64,000 nucleotides of DNA from assembly GCF_003573695.1 (NCBI RefSeq), contig NC_039359.1, forward strand, positions 135,619,939-135,683,938, given 5' to 3'. Positions 36,821 through 48,500 of the stretch are shown here, in pieces (position 1 is the stretch's first letter; every line of letters begins with the position of its first letter). The notes under the pieces were generated by a model, which had not been told where the DNA came from, made no database searches, and was given only the letters and a program-made list of their open reading frames with translations. A program made the translations under genes and the position numbers. Origin of the DNA: Papaver somniferum (taxonomy: Eukaryota > Streptophyta > Magnoliopsida > Ranunculales > Papaveraceae).

Positions 36821-38476
36821 CCTTGTAGGGTGAATGGAACTGTAATGGATAATTGCAAGGTGCTAGAGTTGTACTGTTGTAGTTGAAAGATAGTTACAAA
36901 AGGATATGGAAGATAGTTGTAACTTGTAGAACTGTGTATATAAAGTGTTTCATCATGATTGTGCTTTAGTTTGTGGCATGAGATAATGGCTCAGGCCTTG
37001 TGTTTTAGTCTGGCTAGTTGATAGTCCAGTCTGACTCGCCTGAGTCAGTTTATATGCCCGAATCAGTCTTCTGACTGAGTTGACCCTATAACCAGTCTTG
37101 ACCCGATTTGACTCAGTGACTTAACTCGTTGACCTAATCGGATTAGTAAACCTTAACTATGCTAAAGACTAAGAATGAAATGGTGTAGAATCATAAATGG
37201 ACCTAGAACCATTAGATAGTTCCCTTAGTTTATAACTAGAGAATTGTAAGAAATTATGTTATGATCCTTGTATGATCTTATTGGATAATTCTTAGAGTGC
37301 TTGTGTGATTAACAGTTAGTCTTTATTAATAACGAACGATCTCAAAGGATGAACCAGTGGAATGTGGACAGGATAGACGTGGCTTGTCATCAAAACAGGT
37401 GGGAACTTATATACCTTTCTTGTGATCATTAAGTTTACCTTCTATCTGCGAGCATGATGTGTCTTTGCTACTTATAATCATATTTGTGTGTAATTGAGTG
37501 AGTATGTTGTGTAATATGTGTTGTCTATATTTCCCCCGTGAGGGATGGCTGTGTTTCACCACAGTTTATTGCTAAGTCATTATTAGTGGAATTGACAATA
37601 TTATCTATTAGCGGAATTGGCAATATTACCTATCAAATATTAGTGGTATTTACAATATTACCTATTAGTGGTATTGGAAGTATTATATATACAATATTGA
37701 TATATGGGGGAAATTTAGACGTATGCATATTATGCTTGATTGTTAATTTCCAATATCGCTTTATTAGTCTGGAACCATGATTCGTATGTAGTGTGAGGTG
37801 TGTGGTATAGTTCCCCTGCGAGAAGTGTCCGTGTCTTCCCACAGCTTCTCGCTAAGTCCTATTAGAGGAATTTGCCATATTACCTATTAGCGGGTTTTGC
37901 AATATTACCTATAGATTATTAGTGGTATTTACAACATTATTTATTAGTGGTATTGACAATATTATATATACATATTGATATCTGGGGGAACTACTCGTAT
38001 GCACGTTATGCCGGTTGTTGTGTTATGTGCAGATTGTTGGGTGTAAAAGGTGTTTATCATTTTCTTCTACTTTGTACTTCAATTCTTTATCCTTTAGTAG
38101 CATGGTTGTGATTTCTTGAAAGTTATATGTTTCCATTGGGCACCCCTTTGGGATGATGTGCTACTCGTTCCCACTTCAGTTTCAGTTACACGAAGAAATG
38201 GTGCATATGAAGATATCCGTGTTTGTAGCTTAAAGTTTTAGCGAACTGAAGATGTTTGTTGATCTCTATGTATGTATTCTTTCTTTCTTTGTAAAACGAC
38301 ACATTATTATATTCTTATCACTCGAGAGATTTTTCATTTATATAATATCAGAGAGTTTGGGTGTTGTTATTAGCACTTTATGTAACTATCATTCTTAAAA
38401 TCGGTAATCTAGATTTGATGCTTTGATTATGATGTAATCATATTAGCTAAGAAGGTGATTAGGTTGGGGCGTCACA
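36821..38476 (+). repeat. LTR fragment, probably chromovirus (Tekay/Del-like) Ty3/gypsy
   Basis: The sequence ends ggggcgtcaca, the usual end of Tekay/Del LTRs, and the R background resumes right after it. Its left end is cut by S1. A TATA-like tgtatataaag lies near 36936. The centre holds an imperfect tandem pair (from 37529 and 37812) with many short units like attagtggtattgaca. No coding domains are present, so this is a solo or truncated LTR. The family call is by style only. Confidence 0.5.
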
Positions 38477-38860
38477 TGAGTAATGCCGATTTTGGAATTA
38501 CTAGCCTAGATTCATTTCCAAATGGGTGGTGCTATTCAGCTCCCTATTCTTCACCTCCCTACTCTACTCCCTCCAATCTAAACCCCACATCTGGGAAATG
38601 GTGAACCCCACATGTACCTCAATGTGATTCAAATCCTAAATATGTGGTGTATATTGGAGGGAGCAGATTAGAGAGGAACTCTCTTCTCGATCATCCGTGG
38701 TTTCCTGTGAAGAATAGGGAGGTGAATAGCATTTCCGTTTCCAAATCCCCCAACAAAGAAGAGATTTTTTTTTTTTTTTTTTGAAGGATAACAACAAAGA
38801 AGAGATGGTGACGGTTGACCTGTACAAAAGTTATGCCCGATCGTATCTATATTCCAAAGT
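38477..38860. repeat. partial R block with MITE
   Basis: Flanks of the MITE match 42073-42225: gattttggaattactagcc on the left, cccccaacaaagaagag and gagatggtgacggttgacc on the right. It shows that this locus is an older duplicate of the 42-kb block. Confidence 0.7.
38524..38737. mobile_element. Mutator-type MITE, 214 bp
   Basis: The ends form inverted repeats sharing TGCTATTCA and TCCCTATTCTTC. A 9-bp direct duplication TTTCCAAAT flanks it (38515-38523, 38738-38746), the length typical of Mutator-like transposons. The paralogous block at about 42109-42125 has one TTTCCAAAT and no insert, so the empty site is visible. It has no coding capacity. Confidence 0.75.
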
Positions 38861-39538
38861 ACGAAAATATCCTTCCTTAATATAAGGAATTTATGTAGCT
38901 GCTTAATAGATCTTTTTTTGGATCAGAGATCTTATTTAATGTTTGCATACAGATTTGATTGCCACTTATAGAGGTGATCAACAACTGTCTATGTCTATTT
39001 CCCTTTAGAATCTGCTTGATTTTGATAATAAAAGCCATTGATTTCAATAATTTTTTGATAATTTTGGGGTTACCTAGTGTAAGCATTAGATGCATTTTGC
39101 TTCCAATATTTGGCGATTCCAACGATTTGTTGGGCCTGGTCACTCCTTATGGTCCAGCAAGGAGCAAAACCTTTATCAAGGTGTGGCACAATCAAAGACA
39201 TTGGGAACCAAGTATTAGATTTTGGTTGTGAACTTGCGATGATCAGTATTTTGTGCTCTGTTCCCAACGCCTCCATTGTGTAATATTGCTTCACAACACC
39301 CTCCTTTAATTTATACGTACTGTAAGATGCTCGGAATGGGTTGTATAATCTTGTAGCACACTGCCTCCCCTTAGTTCTGTCACTCCAAGGAGTAATAAGA
39401 ACTAAGAAGCTGTATGGGTGGTCACATTTAAATGAACCTAATCGATAGAAACGACACTTCAGAATGACTCAGTTGTGCACCTGTGGGTCCCATTCACGGG
39501 GAGGCTGGCTGAATCTGTCTGACAGCTCGGAATAAAAT
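38861..39538. other. no recognised feature
   Basis: Short frames on both strands near 38877-39294 show no known domain and are broken by stops. I see neither repeat ends nor promoters. Confidence 0.4.
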
Positions 39539-39734
39539 ATCGAAACTGCTACACTTCCCCAACTCTTTACCCCCACTCCCTTCCCCCATTGGATGGTACT
39601 CTTTTTAACCCTTGATCCCTTGGATTGAGATTATCAGGGGGTCCCATCATTATTGAATCCAAGGGTTAAGACTAGTGCCACCTAATGGGGGAAGGAAGTG
39701 GGGGTAAAGAGTGGGGATGTATATCATTTTCGAT
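39539..39734. mobile_element. fold-back MITE, about 196 bp
   Basis: Both arms are nearly complementary along most of the length. The outer arms carry ctctttacccccactccc and its complement, the inner arms taacccttgatcccttgg and its near complement. The outer limit is near atcgaaa / tttcgat. The target duplication is unclear, so the superfamily is open. Confidence 0.6.
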
Positions 39735-39978
39735 AAAAAATGATGTTCATCAGCTATGTTTTTTATTTTGTTTTTGCAATGGAGGAAGAAGAAAAGTAAA
39801 AAGGGAAACATAAAATAACGGAAAATGGGTCATTTGTCCAAATATTTTTAAAACATGGTTCAAATGGACGAGTAAAAATTAGTATGGGTAAGATGAACAC
39901 CAAAAAAATAGCAAGGATGAAACTGGATTCATCCTGACTTAAACTTAAAAAATAACAAGGATGAAACTGGATGCATCA
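39735..39978. other. AT-rich spacer with a doubled phrase
   Basis: The phrase aacaaggatgaaactgga occurs at about 39955 with a near copy (agcaaggatgaaactgga) about 45 bases before. Nothing else is recognised. Confidence 0.4.
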
Positions 39979-40148
39979 TCTTCAATCGATGAACGTCGTG
40001 AAGTTTAAAGCTCAACTACACATTTTATCTTAACCTGAGACATAGATATAAGTAGACTAGAAATCAAGACTTATAGTTTGACAACTAAACTTGACAAACA
40101 AGCTTGAGATATCAACACTTGCGAATTCGACCGAACAGTGCTCTAACA
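39979..40148 (-). repeat. short Sirevirus-like LTR fragment
   Basis: This matches the first 165 bases of the S3 LTR (59362-59523 on the plus strand) and ends in gaccgaacagtgctctaaca. Only the LTR start survives. Confidence 0.75.
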
Positions 40149-41149
40149 AATTGTGTTCACATATGTCTTTTAGATTGTAATTTCCAATTTTCCAAGTACA
40201 ATTCAGTTTTATTTGTTGTATTCCACCGTGAATCCCTTTCTAGATCAAACCAGCTCCTACCCTTATTTTAGTTTTTATATGTAATATGTCATTTTTTGGA
40301 ACTATCTAGCTTTTGAAATGGTTGCACACATTGAGTCTGAATTTCCTTAAGTCTCCATCCTATAATGGCTATCATAGTCAAATTAAAGATCTCTACATTT
40401 TAAGTTCCTAACCTTCGCATTTTTAGTAATTTACACACAACTTACCGGCTTTTAAGTAAACTATTTTTTTTTTGCTTTTATATTTCTATCATCTTCGTCT
40501 TTCCCCCCATTTGAAGATTTGTTAGAGTTTTGGAAACCAAAAATGGAATTCAAAACCAATGCATTTGATAAACTGCTAAATAAAAGGAAGATGTCACTTT
40601 TTTTATCATAAAAGTCCCTTTGCATTCCACTTGCCCGATGCACCATAGTGATGAAATATCAAATCTGTCAAAACTTTTAGTGTTAAAAAGAAAAAACTTT
40701 ACTGCAATGGTAATCTCATGTAACATCCTTCCACGTACCATTGCTTAGATTATAAAATTAGATGAAAAACGCCTTTTTTCAATAAAAAATAAAATAAAGG
40801 GTTATTTTTCTTCATATTCACTTGATCTTGTTTTCGGTCTATATTTATATAAGGGGTGAATGCATGTTGTTATTTTTCCCACTGGCAAAGTCACAAAAAA
40901 AAACCAGCGGCGGAATTGAGGGAGGGCTAGCCTTGGCCCTAGCCCCACCCCCTAAACCAATTTTTTTTTTCTAAAATCACAAATTAGACCAATTTCTAAT
41001 GCTAATGGTGTTTAGTCTATTAAATTTTGGTGTTTAGTCCGCTCATTTCTTTAATTTCCAGAGTTTAGTCCACTAGAATTAATTTTAAGCTCCCTTAATA
41101 CTCAAACATGTTCTCGTCATTGACAAAAGTATAAACTTGCCGTTACAAT
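40149..41149. other. no recognised gene
   Basis: AT-rich DNA with only short frames. A small GC-rich run, agggctagccttggccctagcccc, begins near 40922; similar runs occur in plant transposons, but no boundaries are visible. Confidence 0.4.
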
Positions 41150-42350
41150 TTTTTAGTGCTTTGGGAAATTTCGGACAAAGTTAGAATTATTTCAGTGATT
41201 TCATATCTGTAATTCAAATCCACCAGTGATAAAAATAAAATCAAAACATAACACTTTTTTCAAGCTAGCTAGTTATAGTTATCACCCGCTATTCATTCTT
41301 TTAATTCAGAGACAAGCATAAACATCCAGGATATCATGGGATTTCTTGTCAAATTCACATATTCAACTATGCCATGAAAACTTCATTGGAAACCCCTGTT
41401 AAGTTTTATTGGTTTTATGGTCCAGTAATTCAATTTTCTCCTACATCTCAATTCTTCAATTAATTTTCTACTTTTATAATGTGAAAACGTACACTATGAA
41501 TCATCTATATAAGTCGAGAACTAGACGACTAGAATTTAATGTACTAATTTATACACAAACAACATGAAGAAAATTCCTCCCTTGATCCACTCGGTATCAG
41601 TGTGGTATAGCATGACAGTTGTGTGAGACATGAAAACAACACCATTACCTAATTAATAGCTTATGTTTTCAGGTGGTGGTGAAGGCAAAGAAGGCTTATG
41701 GAAAGGCTAATCTAGACCGATCTTTCTACTACAACAAATTACCATATTCCGCAGAAAGTTACCAAATTCATATGAAATAAAACAATAATCACCTGATCCA
41801 CGTCCACCTGATTGGGAACTCTCGTACTCCGGTGATTATTGTTTTGTTTATCTTTGGCTGCTCCGTGGGCTACATACTAATCACTAAGCAGTATCTAACA
41901 CATTTTTTGCATACGGGTATTGACGAGGGAATAAGTTGTAGGAGTCATGGGGATAGTATCCTAAGATAACAAGAAACCGTCGATCGAAAATGTCCTTTTT
42001 GCCTTGAAGCATAGCATAGGATTGAGAGAGAATGTCGAATACAGCCAGGCCCGTCAATGTCCATCCGTTATGGTGGAGAGTAATGTCGATTTTTGAATTA
42101 CTAGCCTAGATTCATTTCCAAATCCCCCAACAAAGAAGAGTATTTTTTTTCTTTTGAAGCATAACAACAAAGAAGAGATGGTGACGGTTGACCTGTACCT
42201 GTACAAAAGTGTTGCCCGATTGTAATATGGTACTGTAGTCTGTAATAAAACATTCTAATATGGTATTGTAGTCTGTAATATGCTTGTTACCATTTTAGTT
42301 TGATTGTGTAGCTTAAGCAGCGATAGCTCCACCTAACAAAACATTCAGTA
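41150..42350. repeat. R block, copy 1
   Basis: This is a non-coding block also found at 43735-45050 and at 48590-49398 plus 50050-50702. Shared landmarks in order: a tcaaattcacatattcaac-like stretch, a TATA-like ctatataag near 41508, the phrase cctcccttgatccactcggt near 41577, a ttttcagg near 41668, tggtggagagtaatg near 42071, and the doubled taatatggta phrase near 42223. The order suggests old local duplication of one locus. The TATA motif about 60 bases before an ATG opening a frame of only 20 codons is suggestive but not proof of a gene. Confidence 0.6.
42219..42345. repeat. 127-bp direct repeat, left copy
   Basis: It matches 43734-43860 with very few changes, 1515 bases apart. Inside it the phrase ggtactgtagtctgtaata occurs twice. 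Confidence 0.85.
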
Positions 42351-42471
42351 TACCTATCATTGAGGGGGAAAAGGAAAAAAAAAAAAAAGGAAAATGCAAT
42401 GAAAAGCAAGAAAAGTTTTGGTGGATGCCAAGACACGTAGTTGATGTATCTTCTTTTTATTTCAAGCTTGT

Positions 42472-43731
42472 TATAGGGGCGGCATGATTTATTAGAGAGG
42501 CGACATTTTGATAGTAATGTCCCTTTAGTTGGTTAGGGGATGTCCTAAAAGGAATGTAAATTGACTAGATTACCTTTTTCACCTTAAATCAACCAAAATA
42601 AAATCAATTTTTTTTAAACCTAATGAATCAGAAAAAATAAAATCAGTTTTTTTCATCATCTTCTCTTCTTCTCCATCAACCGTAACCTCCATTAAAACTG
42701 AAAATTTCATCGTTTTCGATTAATCGACGATTCGAAAAATGTTTAGAAAAACTCAGTTAGGGCTTAGTTTATCGTGTTTGATTTAAGTTAATTTTGTATC
42801 AAAAATTAGAGTTTTGTATGAAAATTGAAATTGAAATTTCTGGTTGCATGTGAGTTACGGCTGGTGATAACTCAAATACGAACCGTAACTGTAGATTGGG
42901 TTGATGTTATGGTTGGTTTTAACTCAAATACCAACCGTAAGTTCTTAGTTTTGAGAAATATGTTCAGTTACGGTTTGTATTTGCATCATATTTATCAACC
43001 GAAATTGAGTTACGGTTTGTTACTCAAACAACCATACCAACCGTAAATAATCCAGTGTCTTAAGAATCTATCAAATAATGATTTACGGTTCAAAAGTTAA
43101 GTTGACACACCAACTGTAGGGTAGTTACGGTTGGTCTCGATTCATTAGTTACCAACCGTAATTTAGTTACGGTTGTTGTCCAAATTTAATTACCAACCGT
43201 AACTGGTTTTACAATTGGATCTTCCCCAAATTTAACCAGTTACGGTTGGTATTCGATAACTTACGAACCGTAACTAAGAGTTACGGTTGGTCACGAGCAA
43301 AATTGCAACCGTAAGTTCTTCTGAAAATTTAAAAGTTTTGATTTTGTTACGTACTTTAGATAATTTTGAGCGAGAAAAGCTAATGGGAACTAATTTAGAA
43401 GTATACCGGGTCACTGGAATCACTCATTTTGGTTGAGTGAATCAAAATCTAGGGTTTCACAAATATCACAAAAGTTTTTCTTTTTCTTCTCCTCTAATCT
43501 TTTTTCTTTTTAACTCTAAAAATCTGATTTTGTTTTGATTTTGAGTTAATATAAGTGAAATTAATCATTAACACTAAATTTGATTATCATCACTAAACTA
43601 GGTTATCAATAATGAGGGTTAATTTGTCATTTCCAATTTTTTGATAAGGGACACCTCGAATGATCAAGTAATGACCCTTTTTGTCCTATTAGAATGACGC
43701 CCCTCTAATAAAACATGCCTCCCCTCTAATA
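42472..43731. mobile_element. long-TIR non-coding element with hairpin array (MULE-like)
   Basis: The ends form long imperfect inverted repeats of about 60 bp (ggcatg, ttattagag, ggcg blocks in the same order on opposite strands). No transposase frame is present. Between 42845 and 43320 lies a run of about eight small palindromes built from ttacggttggt and accaaccgtaa. It has no clean target duplication, but the 127-bp direct repeat flanks it. A Mutator-like origin is inferred from the long TIRs. Confidence 0.6.
42845..43320. repeat. minisatellite of inverted TTACGGTTGGT units
   Basis: Each unit pairs ttacggttggt with accaaccgtaa over a 10-40 base gap, so each could fold into a hairpin. The half-site accaacc resembles the AC element bound by plant MYB factors (established for other genes); binding here is speculation. 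Confidence 0.7.
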
Positions 43732-43733
43732 AG

Positions 43734-43860
43734 ATTGTAATATGGTACTGTAGTCTGTAATAAAACATTCTAATATGGTACTGTAGTCTGTAATATGCTT
43801 GTTACCATTTTAGTTTGATTGTGTAGCTTAAGCAGCGATATCTCCAGCTAACAAAACATT
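43734..43860. repeat. 127-bp direct repeat, right copy
   Basis: See 42219-42345. After it the sequence follows the R order again (gaaaacgtgggtggaatt near 43922). Confidence 0.85.
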
Positions 43861-45050
43861 TTTAAAATGCTTCAAAAGAAAAAATACTTTTTAACAAGTT
43901 TTTTATATTTTGTAGGAAATGAAAACGTGGGTGGAATTTTCAATAGTTTTAAGGCTTGTTTCCGTAGTAAAAATTGGATAGCTGGTGGTTTTGTAAAATG
44001 AATAAAATTCAGAGGGAATGAACGTCACCATAATATGTCTTCTCGGTCTTTTGTCTGACCAACTCCCATTTGGTCGATAATATTTAATCTAACTTGGGTT
44101 CATTTGTTATGGAGTGAATGTAGCAGCTATTTTTTGCAAAAAACAAACATACAAGAATACAAGTTTGCGGTCATACAATTCTTTATATTTTAGTGGTGCC
44201 TGGCCAAATTTCAAAAGAAGTAAAAAAGAAATCAGCGATTTCAAGTTTCACCTCAAAAATATAAATTCATGACTAACAAAGAAAATTAAACCAAAAATGG
44301 TGGCATACTTTTCAAGATGTTCACAGCTAATGCAAACAACCTTGATGTTCTTCTAAAATTCCGAAAACCGGGGGAGTTTATCCGAATATTGTTAACTCTC
44401 TTACTGAATTTACGTATTAAACTACTCCACGGAGATTCTCTCATATTTTTTATTCAGTTTACGACGAGTAATTCAACTATTCTCCCACATCTCATCTCTT
44501 CAAATTATATTATACAATTACAATTCGAAAACATGAATAATAAATCAAAAATAGTTTTCGAAAACTATGTATGCTAGCCCGAAATTAATGGACCAATATA
44601 TACACAACCAACATGAAAAGAATTCCTCCCTTGATTTATTCAGTATCGATGTGGTATATCATGACAATAATATGGGCTAGCACAAAAATTAATCGACCAA
44701 AATATACACAACCAACATGAAAAGAATTCCTCCCTTGGTTCATTCAGTATCGGTGTGGTATATCATGACAATAATATGGGCTAGTCCAAAACTTAATGGA
44801 CCAATATATACACAACCAACATGAAAAGAATTCCTCCCTTGATTCATTCAACATCGATGTGGTATATCATGACAATAATAGCGCAGGCCCGAAAATTAAT
44901 GGACCAATATATACACAACCAACATGAAAAGAATTCCTCCCTTGATTCATTCAGTGTCGATTTGGTATATCGTGACAATAATATGGGACATGACAACAAC
45001 CCGATTAAAGAAAAACTTGCTAATTATTAGCTTAGTTTTCAGGTCCATTA
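43861..45050. repeat. R block, copy 2
   Basis: This shares gaaaacgtgg, tctcccacatctcat, the cctcccttgattcattcag phrase and the ttttcagg end with copies 1 and 3. It includes the four-fold tandem array at 44573-44990. No gene is seen. Confidence 0.6.
44573..44990. repeat. tandem repeat, four units of about 104 bp
   Basis: The phrase acacaaccaacatgaaaaga begins at 44602, 44706, 44810 and 44913. The units differ by only a few bases. The matching piece in R copies 1 and 3 is single, so the amplification is local and later. Confidence 0.85.
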
Positions 45051-45074
45051 TAGGATGCAAGTTTTAAGGTTGAC

Positions 45075-45720
45075 GTCCTAAATATCTGTGTTTTGTGCTC
45101 TCAAGGTAGAGAAACTCTTGAACATCTGTTATTTACATTCCCACTGTAAAAGAATGGATCCCACTTGGCATCATTACCCATTAGGGTGGAACAAATTTAG
45201 AAACTTGGAATGCCCTTCAGTATTGATATCATTTGGCACATCTGGAAAACCAGGTGTACTAAGATGCTTAAGGAAATTAATCTGCACCCGGAGTCGGTCT
45301 CTACTAGGGCCATCAAATTCTAGAAGGATAATTGGAAGGCTAACCATCACTCTTTGAATGTTAGTGATAGTAATCCTAGAACCAATCTATTCCCAATCAT
45401 TGGATTCCGCCAAGAAGAGGACTGAAAAAGATTAATATAGTTTTCCTATTGGAGGCGCTGATACTAGTATTGTCACTATATGTCATATTATTAGAGATTA
45501 CCTTGGTCTTTGGAGGGAGGTGAGAATCAGGGGAGGAACATCTCAAACACTTGATGAGGGATCGTGCTGGCCGCAGATATGGCAATATGATGGGGTGCGG
45601 AAATGATGGTTCAGGAAGTAGAATTGGATGCTAGATACCAGAAACTGATCAATCTTCTAACTGGGAATGAAACTAATCTTAATTGGCAGGTAAGGGATGC
45701 TTGGAAGATAACAAAACTTC
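45075..45720 (+). pseudogene. LINE (L1-type) 3' relic, plus strand
   Basis: Broken frames give a zf-RVT-like start (CVLCSQGRETLEHLLF), the phrase DIIWHIWKTRC, and an RNase H-linker-like piece (NWQVRDAWKIT). These are typical of the C-terminal part of plant L1-type ORF2. Many stops and shifts show an old copy. Reverse transcriptase and ORF1 are missing. Confidence 0.6.
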
Positions 45721-46050
45721 CTTTTTACAACCTTATGGATTAACAAAAAAATTACTTTTAATGTAATAACAAGGATGGCCAACTAGGTACCTCTTAATTT
45801 GGCTACGAAAAATAATGTTAAAGTAATATGCTATTTGGTTGTTCCTTATCCTAGCTTTATTTTTGATGCTTTGACAAGGGATAAAATGGTTACTGAGAAT
45901 AATCAAAATGGTAACCATCTCTATCCAAACTATGTAACTCTTTAATTTACTTAAGGTTTGTCTATAAAAAAAGACATACTTTTGGTGCTTGGTGAAATCT
46001 CGAAAGAAGTTAAATTGATTCAGTTTATTTTATATTTGTAATCCAATTAT
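45721..46050. other. AT-rich spacer with a short R fragment
   Basis: Nothing is recognised up to about 45985, where a short piece (tggtgcttggtgaaatctcg) resembles R copies 1 and 2. It is interrupted by the T-run of the next LINE. Confidence 0.4.
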
Positions 46051-47165
46051 TTTTTATATTTTTTTTATGATAAATGCCGATTTTATTAAGAAGGATCAGA
46101 AGTTACATTGTCTACAGAAAATATGAAGTTTCTATGTCTAAACTTAAAAAAAAAAACATTATTGAAAAAGAATAAGTTTTTGCATTTCAAGATAGTATTC
46201 TGCACTCTACAATGAAACTGAGAAGATTGATCTCCATGCACAGCCTAGACAAGATTTTACAGTCATTGACAAAACAACAAGAGTTGATCTTCAAATATTT
46301 AATCCACTTGAGCGCTTCAAGAAATTCTTTGGCTTCTGCAGTCTAAGGGGATTGTTGCCCATAAAATAACAAGAAAAAGGAAGCATCAAATTTCACAGTC
46401 CAATCAAAATCCAAGCTACTTTCCTCCTCTAAAGTATTCTGAATGAGACTAACATTCTGAGTTTGGTCTATAGGTAGAAATGCTCACAAATTCCTGATGA
46501 ATCCTATTTATTAAATTAGTAGGATCAGGTTTAACAGTTTTGATACAACATCATTTATGTTCTTCTAAATTGACCACAAAATAAAAGTAATCTTAGGAAC
46601 ATCATTTTTAAAACTCCTATCATTCAAGACATTTTAAAACCATTTTTTAACATCAATATTTTTACAACTACTAATCAAATTCATACAAGAGAAAGTAAAC
46701 CAAATGCATTTTGCAAATTTACATGTTAAAAACAGATGCATTTCATCTTCCAGTTGACTATCATTACAGAGGCTAGAGCAAGGATAAGCATTATCATTAT
46801 ACTGAGACATTATTTTTCTTAAAGGAATAACATTTGAAACAAATTTTCAACAAAAAAGACTAATCCTATGAATGCAATCCATTTTCTAAAGAGATCTCAA
46901 AACCTCATGTCTGCATAATTATTATCATTGTTAGAAAGGAAATTATAAGCAGATTTAGTAGTACATTCTCCAGAAATCATAGATTTCCACCTAATCCTAT
47001 CATTATTATATAGATTAAAAGTGATAACCTTAATCCTATTATGTATATCAAGATAAATATACTTATCTAACATAGCATAGAATGAATCAGAGGATCAGTT
47101 TTGAGGAAATACTTGTGCTTTATAATAATAGCTCAAAGTTGATCATGATTATGTAAAAGTCTCCA
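46050..47165 (-). pseudogene. LINE (L1-type) 3' relic, minus strand, heavily decayed
   Basis: On the minus strand broken frames show a zf-RVT pattern (CSSLCNDSQLEDEMHLFLTC near 46760) and an RNase H-like piece (AKEFLEALKWIKY near 46300). A run of T at 46050-46068 on the plus strand fits a poly(A) tail. It has many frameshifts. Confidence 0.6.
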
Positions 47166-47228
47166 TGCAAGCTTAGTTAACATGGATAGGTTCTATTTTT
47201 ATTTATTTTTGATACTAAAATGGATTTA

Positions 47229-48500
47229 TTAATGAATGGAATGGAATACATAGTCTTTTTCTATCCAGTTGGAGATATCCAGTGGAAAGTTTGAAACATA
47301 AAAGTAATAAAAGGCTTCAAGCCTAGCTTTTCTAGCTAGTTCATGAGCTACACTATTACTTGACCTATTAACTACTTTGCAAAACCAAAATTTATTCCTT
47401 AAAAACTTGTTTCTGACTGCAGCTATTAGATGTTGATTGAACCAGTGAACTTTAGATTCTTCACAGTTAACAGATTCCACGACATTAGCACAGTCCAACT
47501 CAAAAATGACTTTATTAAAACCAGCTTCCTCCATCCGTTCTGCTGCATGGATAAGAGCTTTGCATTCAAAATGTTCAGCTCCTACTTCTTCATCCACCTC
47601 CTCCTCCATATTAGCTCCTTTGACTCCTATTTCCTGACCTGCATGATTACGCAATATTAGACCAATACTGCCTTTCCTTGTTTCTGAAATATAAGAAGCA
47701 TCAATGTTCAGTTTTAGATATCCATCTTCTGGTGGCATCCAATCCTTTATACATGTATTCTGGGTATTGGAGGTAGCTACAACATTAAAATTAGCAGTAC
47801 ACTGTGAAGTAAGAAGTTGAATTCTAGAGATGGTACTACTTCTATTAGGATGAGTATCTTGAAAAATCAAATTACATCTATCCTTCCATATATACCAAAC
47901 AATGCACATAAGCTTAATAATGTATTTCTCATGCTCAATTTGAGATTGCCCAGTAGTAGTAAACCAAGAAACAATCCAGTCCTGTAAAGAGTTAAGACTC
48001 TGAGTAATAGTAAGTATATCCACCTGCAAGGAGTTCCATATTCCCATAGCATAATCACACTCAATCAGCAAATGCTCATGGTTTCATTACTTCTATTACA
48101 AAACTTACAGTGAGGTTCTATGTCAGAAATGTAGCTTGCAAGTCTGCTTCTTACGGGGACAATGTTTTCTAAGCATTTCCATACAAAAAGTTGCACCCTA
48201 TGTGGCACCCTGAATTGCCAGAGATTCTTCCAAACTTCCTTAGGAATCATATCATCTGAGACTATATTATTTATTATGGTAATATTGAGAGTGTTATAAG
48301 CACTTTTCACAGTAAACTTGCCTTTCCTATTAGGTTTCCATATTATTTACTAACCTGCATGATTACGTAATATGAGGGTTGTTACCACCTGTGGTAGGTT
48401 CTATTTATGAGGGTTTCTGATGCCTAAACCACCATAATCAAATTTAGTACCTATACTAACCCAAGCTTTAATATAGATTCCTTTAGAAGTATCTTTTTCT
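47229..48500 (-). pseudogene. LINE (L1-type) ORF2 C-terminal part: zf-RVT and RNase H
   Basis: The 280-codon frame 48071-47229 is open. It ends the zf-RVT region (IIKLMCIVWYIWKDRCNLIF) and then encodes a plant RVT_3-type RNase H: the start LKLNIDASY, the acidic residues in FECKALIHAAE and FELDCANVVE, and the end VNRSSNSVAHELARKA. Upstream frames (48310-48065) give PKEVWKNLWQFRVPHRVQLFVWK and the Cys pair CKFC. Near 48430 a trace DYGGLGIRN marks the reverse transcriptase end. A frameshift near 48068 and loss of the polymerase make it a 5'-truncated relic, yet the RNase H is well kept. The copy is younger than the other two. Confidence 0.82.

Noticed and set aside
38877..39294. A small host gene on the minus strand.
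   Set aside because: Short overlapping frames with stops, no domain and no splice pattern that joins them.
44573..44990. A CRISPR-like array because of regular repeats.
   Set aside because: Units of 104 bp follow each other without unique spacers, in a plant genome; it is a simple tandem repeat.
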